DNA from: Temnopleurus reevesii
Lineage: Eukaryota > Echinodermata > Echinoidea > Temnopleuroida > Temnopleuridae
NCBI GenBank assembly: GCA_036244855.1
Contig: BQKZ01001666.1
Span: forward strand, 15,046-79,045
DNA: 64,000 nucleotides
Direction of reading: 5' to 3'
Below the pieces are notes generated by a model. The model had not been told where the DNA came from, did not search any database, and saw nothing but the letters and a program-made list of their open reading frames with translations. Positions 11,501-20,000 of the stretch are shown here, in pieces. The position numbers and the translations under genes are program-made. Positions within the stretch are counted from its first letter, which is position 1; the number at the start of each line of letters is the position of its first letter.

Positions 11501-13651
11501 TGAAAAAAATCATACTTCTGTAAGACTAAAGCTTACACCGAGATAGTCTATCAAGATTCTGCTATCACATTACATATATGCCAAAAGAACAAAACAAAAT
11601 AAGAAACTAGTATTACATGAATGTACTATGTAAATAATCTAACATCCCTTGGTAACAGTATATTTTTTTGAAAAAAAAGTGTTTCATCATCTTATGAAGA
11701 TAGCATCAGGTCAAGGTTTTTCAGGCAATCTTGCTCAAGTTGAACATGTTGGAACTGAATAAATAAGTTTGGAAATTAATTACACTTATGGGGTACAAAC
11801 AATACAAAGAGACAATACAAAGAGACAAGGAATTGAAAAGAAATTTGATTTAGGCAATGATTTGAATAAATATGAGATTTACTCACACAAGGTTACTTTT
11901 TCATACAATTTCAATCTGTTGGATTTTAGAATCCAACACATCCATTCAACTGGCGGAAATTGGAGTGTTTTCTCGTTTGTCTTGTTTTTTTTAACTTGAA
12001 GCTTTTGAGTAATCTAACCCATTGACAACAGGAACTGGGTATTCACCACACAAGTCAACGGGAACAGTATTCTGCACTCAATGGGTTAAACGTACCTTTG
12101 GACTTTGCATTGCCTCCTGCCCAACCCCCGGCGACACAAAGAATCGCATCTAGCTTCGTGCCGGAGAGGATCTCCTCCACCTTGCTGTAAACTTCTTCCG
12201 ACTGCTGGGTCCAGGAGTTGAGCTCGGTGATGATCACATTTGCATCAGCTTGTTCATTTGCAGCCAAGTCTGCCGACAGTACCCACTATGAAAAGAAAGT
12301 AAAGAAACATTGATATCGAAACTATTATTTCATTTACAATTACATACAATACATTTCAACATGAGTTGAGCTCGGTGATAATGACATTTGCATGAGCTTG
12401 TTCAGTTGCAGCCAAATCTGCTGACAACACCCACTGAGACCAGCAATAACATTCCGAGCCCAGCTCTGCTGCAACGTCTATCTAACCCAGGCGAGACTTG
12501 TCAAGATTGGAAAAGCATCTGACGACTGCTGCCGTCTCTGTCATCTCGAACGGGAAGATGTAAAACACCTGGTCGCCACATGTCCTGTACTGGAACCCCA
12601 CCGGCAAGATCTTGTAAAACGCATTTCCTCTAACTCCAACACCGAGAGCTTTCAAAAGTTTTTCCAGAGGGACCCCAAGATCTTTCTTGACTCTGTTCTC
12701 TTCCTCCCACCTGGCCCAATGGCAAATTGTACAAGAGCGCAACTGCATACGCTCATACTTTATTACATCCGCAACCTTCACTCAACTCGACAACTAACAC
12801 TCAATGAGTCTTAAGTATCTTTAGGGACAAGACCTTGAATGAAAGCGGCATAGGTTGCCGACGATCTCCGATCTCAGCGGAGGAAGGACACAAGAGAGAG
12901 TCATGAGGAGATGGGATCAAACAAAAACAAGTTTACATGATAAAACTTCAAATTTATATTTATAATTTTATTTACATATTACCGGCACTTATTAGAATAT
13001 TTTTCAACAGGATAAAAACAAGATCAGCTATAAAATAAGCAGTCAAAACTTATTGAAAAGCAAAGAAAAGCTTTGGCAACTGAAATGAGACTAACCTTTG
13101 TATTTTAAAAGCAACGTAGGCTAACTGTAAATCTAGAAAATGGACTTTCGAGTCCGCAATATATTGGTCATGTTGGCATTTTCTTCTTAGGTAAATTTAC
13201 CTTGGCTTAGTCTGTTAGTTACGCACACTTCCCATAGCATAGGATTGTACACAAATCGAATACATCACATGCATCTAGCCCCCTAATCTCCAGGTTTGTC
13301 AATGTTTCTATCTCAAAAAATAAATCTTTGGGTGCTATTTTGCACGTGGGCCTATGGCGCCGATGTGCGCTTTATTTAATTACTCCGGAGTGATCTTATT
13401 CTTAACTAGAAATAGAACGTACCGCCTATCACGAACAACATTTGCAATAGGTGGGACTGAACAAAATTGTGCGCAGAGAGTACTAGTGTTTTTCGTCTAA
13501 ATTTGCGTTTTAAAGTAGACAAAATTTCATATATTAATTCATAAATATGTTTGAAATACTATACCCAATTTTTTGCTTTGAAAAAGTTCACTAATTGTGA
13601 ACCAAGGGCTCCTTTTCCACCGTAAACGAAGACACGGAGACTTGCTGCCAT
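8456..13651 (-). CDS. QDPR: QDPR, dihydropteridine reductase (gene span; 5 coding exons found, last exon not located)
   Basis: Cytosolic NADH-dependent short-chain reductase that regenerates tetrahydrobiopterin from quinonoid dihydrobiopterin for the aromatic amino acid hydroxylases. The exons are 13565-13651, 12096-12285, 10008-10148, 9261-9369 and 8456-8539. They join in frame with GT/AG sites and encode 203 residues plus two bases. The product starts [18 protein letters not shown], a Rossmann glycine motif at residues 8-18. It continues with [17 protein letters not shown], then a YGMAK segment (about Y144 and K148) that fits the YxxxK catalytic pair, then [12 protein letters not shown] and SSWTTLEYV. 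All of these match the vertebrate enzyme in order. Vertebrate QDPR is about 244 residues, so about 38 C-terminal residues are missing; I did not find their exon between 1 and 8455. It may be divergent, misassembled or outside the window. Intron 1 carries a LINE fragment and a partial copy of exon 2. Confidence 0.93.
9261..9369 (-). CDS. QDPR: QDPR exon 4, catalytic YxxxK
   Basis: 109 bases encoding [18 protein letters not shown] and [15 protein letters not shown]. It carries the YGMAK active-site pair and uses CAG acceptor and GTGAGT donor. Confidence 0.94.
9788..9976. mobile_element. Inverted-repeat element, possibly related to the TAGTCC MITE
   Basis: Left end CCAGTCACATAGGAGCC and right end GGCTCCTATGTGACTGG are inverted copies, with AGAAGCAAC and GTTGCTTCC just inside. 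The interior holds AGTCCTCAACTGGACT, as in the MITEs at 17225 and 17794. It lies in the QDPR intron before exon 3. Confidence 0.65.
10008..10148 (-). CDS. QDPR: QDPR exon 3
   Basis: 141 bases encoding [17 protein letters not shown] through [17 protein letters not shown], with a CAG acceptor and a GTAGGT donor. Phase 1 at both ends agrees with its neighbours. Confidence 0.94.
10220..11990. other. QDPR intron 2, no exon seen
   Basis: Contains an ATGATG microsatellite near 10230-10260. A segment with inverted ends lies at about 10676-11062: AAGTCCGTCATGATCGACATG and CATGACAGACTGCC, plus ACTTCCGGTTGC and its inverse. That segment may be another fold-back element. The rest is AT-rich without recognisable content. 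Confidence 0.45.
12096..12285 (-). CDS. QDPR: QDPR exon 2
   Basis: 190 bases. Acceptor TAG before TGGGTACTG restores the W-W-V junction seen in vertebrate QDPR. Encodes [18 protein letters not shown] through [17 protein letters not shown] and ends with one base of a split Asp codon at a GTACGT donor. Confidence 0.94.
12358..12437 (-). pseudogene. Partial degenerate copy of QDPR exon 2
   Basis: About 80 bases in intron 1 repeat the 5' part of exon 2, with a few substitutions (reads [18 protein letters not shown]). Similarity stops close to the exon edge on one side and inside the exon on the other. It directly abuts the LINE fragment. It has no matching donor and is unlikely to be spliced in frame. 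Confidence 0.8.
12441..12814 (+). mobile_element. 3' end of a non-LTR retrotransposon ORF2 (5'-truncated LINE)
   Basis: An open frame with no start codon runs to TAA at 12812-12814. It reads [20 protein letters not shown], then [17 protein letters not shown] and VATCPVL. The CxxC...H....C arrangement is the C-terminal zinc-finger region that follows reverse transcriptase in many LINEs. It lies antisense to QDPR within intron 1. The upstream polymerase and endonuclease are absent, so this is a 5'-truncated insertion. The family was not determined, and similar wording occurs in several LINE clades. Confidence 0.7.
13565..13651 (-). CDS. QDPR: QDPR exon 1
   Basis: 87 bases, 29 codons from the ATG at 13651 to AAT TGG, ending in phase 0 at a GTAT donor. 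Encodes the first Rossmann strand and the GGKGALGS loop. The start is fixed by homology and by the lack of any upstream in-frame extension resembling the family. Confidence 0.93.
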
Positions 13652-14023
13652 TTTGAAGTAATAAGTGACAGAAATTCGAGGGACAATTTCAATTTTTTAC
13701 TGATCGAAGAAATCATATTTCACCTATATATTATTATTCAAATAAATTTATATTTTTCAATTGAATTATAATGTAATAGTAATTTTAATGCACATTCTAA
13801 AGATTTTTTAGACAAATTATTTGATCGAGGTTGTGACATCACTGCTCATGGGGCTGAGTACTTCAGTCTTCAAAGAATATGTGTGAATAATTCGACAAAA
13901 AGGTTCATTTATTTTTCGATTGGTCCTTATTTGAAACTCTTTCATGGTGTTTGTGAATTGGAAGAAACGCATCAAGCTGTGGATGGATTTTGAATATCAC
14001 TTTTTGCTGAGTTTTCGCTTAGG
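13652..14023. promoter_or_regulatory. Probable bidirectional promoter between QDPR and KCMF1
   Basis: Only 372 bases separate the QDPR ATG (minus strand) from the KCMF1 ATG (plus strand). Both 5' untranslated regions and any core promoters that start close to the coding sequence must lie here, unless there are upstream non-coding exons. The tract is AT-rich and I see no convincing TATA box or CpG-rich stretch. The head-to-head layout is observed; shared regulation is inference. Confidence 0.55.
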
Positions 14024-14039
14024 ATGTCCCGACATGAAG
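14024..14039 (+). CDS. KCMF1: KCMF1 exon 1 (16-base coding part)
   Basis: ATGTCCCGACATGAAG followed by donor GTGAGC encodes MSRHE plus one base of the next Gly codon. This is the invariant start of KCMF1 and is too short to find without homology. Confidence 0.9.
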
Positions 14040-17000
14040 GTGAGCAGATTGCAGAAAACCGGAACATGTCAGCAATATTCAATAGACTTTACATGCAAAT
14101 GGTCTTGCAGTGCACTCATTCAAAATGAATGTGAATTAGGGGTTTGTCAAATGCTCGCAAGGCCAAGGGTGAATGTGGATGATGGTGATTTTTTTTTATG
14201 TGGCGCTGCTCAATGTTGACCAAGCCTTTAATCTATTGATTTTGAGGTCTCTGTATTTAATAATAAGCTTTAATTTGTATCTAATTTTGTGATCACAAGT
14301 GCCATTGATATTTCATTTGTAAACAGAGCAGAGCTGAAGTCAAAAATATTTTCATTCCTTTTTCTTGCGGATGAGTTCCTATTCTTAATTTTTCTTTTTC
14401 TCTAATTTATGCAGAGGGTCATTAACCTCCAAAATTGAATGAGGCATATAGTTCTGCCTAATCGTTCTATCTATCTCCACCGTTTATTTGTATCGTGAGT
14501 GAGTGCGTAGATTTTTTTGTGCGAGTCAATGCGGGTGGCTATCTGTCTCCAGCAATAAGAAAACAGGCGGCAGTGAATGGAGGGAAGGCAGATAGCACGA
14601 TAATGCCAGAGTAATTAAAACATTACTCAGCAAACCTGGAGCTGACATGCGCTGCATGCGCCATGTAAAATTTGCAAACATAGGCGGCAGAAATACAAGT
14701 AACCATGTCCATGTCACAAAACAAGTCCAAAAGTATGGTTTGGGCATCCTCCTCTGCGCCAGGTCCCTCATCTGCGCCTAATTGACAAACGCGATGTAAC
14801 GGGAACTATTACAATCACGAGATTCGTCACTAATGTGGTCTGTATATACTAACGATATAAAGGCCGATAAGTTGGTCTGTAAAACTTAAATTATATTCAT
14901 ATACAAACCAAAATGTCGCCGTTTGTGAANNNNNNNNNNNNNNNNNNNNNNNNNNNNNNNNNNNNNNNNNNNNNNNNNNNNNNNNNNNNNNNNNNNNNNN
15001 NNNNNNNNNNNNNNNNNNNNNNNNNNNNNNNNNNNNNNNNNNNNNNNNNNNNNNNNNNNNNNNNNNNNNNNNNNNNNNNNNNNNNNNNNNNNNNNNNNNN
15101 NNNNNNNNNNNNNNNNNNNNNNNNNNNNNNNNNNNNNNNNNNNNNNNNNNNNNNNNNNNNNNNNNNNNNNNNNNNNNNNNNNNNNNNNNNNNNNNNNNNN
15201 NNNNNNNNNNNNNNNNNNNNNNNNNNNNNNNNNNNNNNNNNNNNNNNNNNNNNNNNNNNNNNNNNNNNNNNNNNNNNNNNNNNNNNNNNNNNNNNNNNNN
15301 NNNNNNNNNGCCGTTCGTGGATTCGCAAACGGCGTCCAAGACGCACTTTTATTATAATGACCATTTTGAGGCCGTTCGTGGATTCGGCAAACGGCGTCAA
15401 AATGTGTCATATATGTATAAGTACATTTTGACGCCGTTAGTGGAATCGCAAACGGCGTCGAAGAAATTGCCTAAATAGTAAAACATTTTGAGGCCGTTAG
15501 TGGATTTGCAAACGGCGTCAAATTGTGTGATAAATAGACGTTCAATAAGGCCTTAAAAACGCTCGTATGTTACAGACCACCGAATCGACGAATTTCGTCA
15601 TTGTAAAAGAACGCCGATGTAACTCGCGTGCTCGGTGAAATCAAGACTTTTTCCTGAAAATCTCCAACCGCGTGTAAAGTGAATGGGATGCAGAGAAGGG
15701 ACCCAAATATTTTGAAATGCAAAAATGAAAGGGGTGTATATGTCATCTAAAATGACATTGTTCCTGGGGCCCGTAACATAAAGCTTTGCAATCGATCGTA
15801 CGATTGATATCAATCGCAAGTCTATGGAAAATCATGTGCTACAGTTTGCAATTGATTGCAAACTTGTTTTATGTTACAGTCCCCTGGTCAGATTTTGCTG
15901 AGATATTTCTCACACATAATCTTTAGGATATTTATGAACATGTCAGATTAAAATTGAATTGGATTTTCATTGTCTTCATGCTTTTTTCAAGCTGAAAGTT
16001 TTGGTGCGCAGACGTGCTTTAAATAGTATACATTTTAGGCAAAAATTATGCTTTTAATGTCTAATGTTGTTGCATTTTGGACTTCTGATGCCAATGTTTA
16101 CAATTTTTTGTGCCCACACCAATTGGCCACTTAAATCTAGTTCTGTAGATAGTTCAATGTCAGAAATTGTTTACAACCTCCTCAAATTCAATGAATGACT
16201 ATGTCTAACTTAATTATGATTAAAATTCTGCTAGGATCGAAAGCTCAAGCTCTTTTTTTACTTCATTTTACTCCACAGCTCTCCATTATTTAATAAGAAG
16301 ATTCAGCAGTTCTCTATGGGCAGCCAAAAGGGCCAATATTCAAAAGAGAGAAAATTAAATAAAAAAGTGAGAAATAAGAGTAACCAAGGGAAAAATATTT
16401 ATATAACGCAGAAATGTGAAAGAAGCGCAAAAGAAAATCTACTACAAAATTGAACCAAAAGTGTAGAAACAAAAACATAGATAAATATCTAGCTGTGTAA
16501 AACGAAATTAAAACCTACTACAAAAATGAACCAAAAGTGTGGAAACAAAAACATAGATAAATATCTAGCTGTGTAAAACGAAATTAAAACCAAGATGAAT
16601 AATCTATATCTTCTGCAGAAATAAGAACAAACACCAAAAAAGAAAAACAGTGTCAGAAAAATACAAATATATTGAAAACACAAATAAGTATTGGAATAAT
16701 ATAGAACGCTGAAATACAAGTTTAACCGGAGGAATTAAGAATTACAGAGAAATACGACAACACCAAAACATTAGAAGATGTAGGAAATTGAACAAAACGA
16801 CTGGATATAAGTTTATCATGAAAATAGAAGTGAGCGAAAAATAAAGAAGCTCGCGAAAAATAGAAGTAAGCCAAAAATAGAAGAGTAGCTATGCCGAGTG
16901 TCGGGTAGTCTGCAAGAACAGACCCTTGGGTTTCGTTGTGCACAAACACAGAGAGTGATACAGGGTATACACTGTGTGTCTCATTGTGTGTCTCGTGCTC

Positions 17001-20000
17001 TCCCCTAGACTGAGGATAGAGCAATGCTGTATGTGTGTGATGTAGTCACACAGCGCATGCCCTTTATCATGCTCTGCACACTCACATACCGAAAGTCTCG
17101 GGTTTGTGCTTTCAAACTACGTGTCGGGTGACTGCCGCCCGGCCGCCGCGCTAGCGCAGCGCAGGGCCATGCATTTTGTGCGCTCGTTTCGTTGGCCATA
17201 CACAGCCTAGCACAGTAGCAGGGATAGTCCAGTTAAGGACTGAGTGTTCTGATAGAACCCACCCGTCTGCATATTCACTTACACTGTACACACAGGGACT
17301 GCATAGAACTCAACCACAGAGTCCTTACATAACCCTCTATAAATATTTGAGGGTTATGTAAGGCCACTGTGGTTGAGTGCTGTGCAGTCCCTGTGTGTAC
17401 AGTGTAAGTGAATATGCAGAGGTGGGTTCTATCAGAACACTCAGTCCTCAACTGGACTATAGCAGGGACAGCCCTCGATCTCTGTTTCAATTTCGCAGCA
17501 AGTTTTGTGAGTTTTCTTTAATATTGGAGAGTCATATTGACGTTCGTAATTCAACAAAAGAAAAGGCGAGTAGACCTCTAGGCCTACACTTTAATGATGA
17601 TGAAGATGATGATGACGATGATGATTATGATGATGATGTCAGAAATCATTCAAGATTTCTGTGGAATCATTCCTGCTTTTTCTTTTTGATTTTTTTTTTC
17701 AATAAAATTATACCTACAAACACATGCTCGACCGCCGTACTTCGCAATGATGCTAGAAAGCACGATTATGCCAGATCGCAACACTCTCCACCGTAGTCCA
17801 GTTGAGGACTGAGTGTTCTGATAGAACCCACCTCTGCATATTCACTTACACTGTACATACAGTGACTGCACAGCACTCAACCACAGAGTCCTTACATAAC
17901 CCTCTATAAATATTAGAGGGTTATGTAAGGCCACTGTGGTTGAGTGCTGTGCTGTCCCTGTGTGTACAATGTAAGTGGATGCAGAGGTGGGTTCTATCAG
18001 AACACTCAGTCCTCAACTGGACTATCTCCACCGTAGCTCAGCTCACTTCTAGTTTTGGCCCACTTCTTTATTTTTCGCTCACTTCTATTTTTCGCAGTTA
18101 TTTATTTTCGTGATAAACTTACATCCAGTCGTTTGTTCAATTTCCTACATCTTCTAATGTTTTGGTGTTGTCGTATTTCTCTGTAATTCTTAATTCCGCT
18201 GGTTTAACTTGTATTTCTGTGTTTTATATTATTTCAATACTTATTTATGTTTTCAATATATTTGTATTTTCTGACATTGTTTTTCTTTTTTGGTGTTTGT
18301 TCTTATTTCTGCAGAAGATATAGATTAATTATTCATCTTGGTTTTAATTTCGTCTAACACAGCTAGATATTTATCTATGTTTTTGTTTCCACACTTTTGG
18401 TTCAATTTTGTAGTACATTTTCTTTTGAGCTTCTTTCACATTTCTGCGTTATATAGATATTTTTCCCTTGGTTACTTTTATTTCTCACGTTGTTATTTAA
18501 TTTTCTCTCTTTTGAATATTGGCCCTTTTGGCCGCCAATAGTTCTCTTTATTCATTTAATTATGATTAGCTAGTAGTCAATGTTGTTGTATTAAGTGATT
18601 ACAGTCTGCACATAAGGAATCTGCCATTGCTAAGTAATCTCAGAATATCTGATTTTGTAGCCTTTACCATTAGATTAAATAAAATATTAATGTAATATTC
18701 TTTATTTTCTCAAAGTTCCTTCCTTGTTCCTACATTCCTACTTCATTTTCTACTAATGATATAATTGGGATTATTCACAAAAAATACTTGAAAAAAAAAA
18801 ATGAACTTTATTATCTAACATGAACAAAACTGCTTTCATGTAGAATGTTGAAATTAGATTTGATTGAAAGTGACATTTTGTAATTTTTAAATGATCACAA
18901 CCTCTCGTTCGAAACTTTTACTTTAGTTGCTTTAATCTTCACTTTAGCTATATATTTTTTAAGTAGATATTAATTGGGAAAATGTAAACATGACAAATAT
19001 GGAGAGCTAAGAGGCAATACAAAATTGAATAACTGTAGAACACAATATCCTCACCTAAATAGAGTTATCGAGTGTAAAAAAAAATGCCCCCGAATGCTCC
19101 GTTTGCTACGAAACTACATGTATAGTGTACATATAATCCATTCAAATTTAATCGCAGATTCAACCACTATTCCTTTCCTAAACTGGCAACACTTAAATTT
19201 TGAATCTCTGTTTAGAACGTTCCAATTAAATGTTGTGATAACATACATGTATTAAATCTTCCTTTAAAAAGCATGTTAAAAAGATTTCCATGCCAATTTG
19301 CATGGAAAATAGTGATTTTATTATGAGTCATTGCCTAAAAATTCACCCGTTAATAACAGTGAAGAGATTCTCTTGAACGTTGTTTTCCCTGTTCTCTGTA
19401 TGGGTCAATAATGGGTTTTTATGTCAATCTATTTTGTACATAACTTGGCACTCTGTATGTGGCATACTGCATAAGTGCAAAGTTTTATTAGAGTAACAAT
19501 TCTTTCTATTGATGATTTTATGTACACTTTTCCATGTTCCGCCAGGTGTGAGCTGTGACTGCTGTCTGAAAAGTAATTTCCGAGGCAGACGGTACAAGTG
19601 TCTGATCTGTTACGACTATGACCTTTGTTCGACGTGCTATGAAAACGGAGCTACCACTACACGACACACAGCAGAACATCCAATGCAGTGCATACTTACT
19701 AGATCTGATTTTGGTAAGAATCTAATACTTAAAGAGTAGAGATGCCAAATGTTCCGGAATATGCACAAGGTGCATTTATGTACACATGTGTGAATGAAAG
19801 GCCCTCATCACTTATTGAATGGCTGAAAGTACGGTCATTGTTATGTTTCTCTCATGGCTGTTAAGCTGGTGCATTGTTCACATTTTAATTTTGACTTCGT
19901 GCATATTCTGTAACAGTTGGCTACTCTGTAAGGGATTGGCTATACATCGGCAGGGATGTGCCCAGGCGCGTTCATATCTTCTTGTATAATTCCAAAATAA

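Larger units (their letters stand above)
16316..18539. mobile_element. 2.2-kb fold-back transposon with 8-bp target duplication
   Basis: The left arm (about 16316-16888) and right arm (about 18042-18539) are inverted copies about 500-570 bp long. The ends read ATGGGCAGCC and, reversed, ATTGGCGGCC, both followed by AAAAGGGCCAATATTC. AGTTCTCT flanks it at 16308-16315 and 18540-18547. The left arm holds an extra tandem copy of about 70 bp (16450-16590). I see no transposase. An 8-bp duplication fits hAT or P superfamilies; assignment is open. It lies in KCMF1 intron 1. Confidence 0.8.

Noticed and set aside
12482..12781. 99-codon minus-strand frame
   Set aside because: It is the antisense of the LINE ORF2 fragment, which reads clearly on the plus strand.
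14830..15431. Several 167-174 codon frames on both strands
   Set aside because: Most of their length is the N gap; the flanks are satellite units.
15310..15525. Regular 61-base repeats resembling a CRISPR array
   Set aside because: Eukaryotic intron context, whole units repeat rather than repeat plus unique spacer, and no cas genes.
17377..17796. 139-codon frame with a poly-Asp run
   Set aside because: It arises from a nested MITE and an ATG microsatellite.
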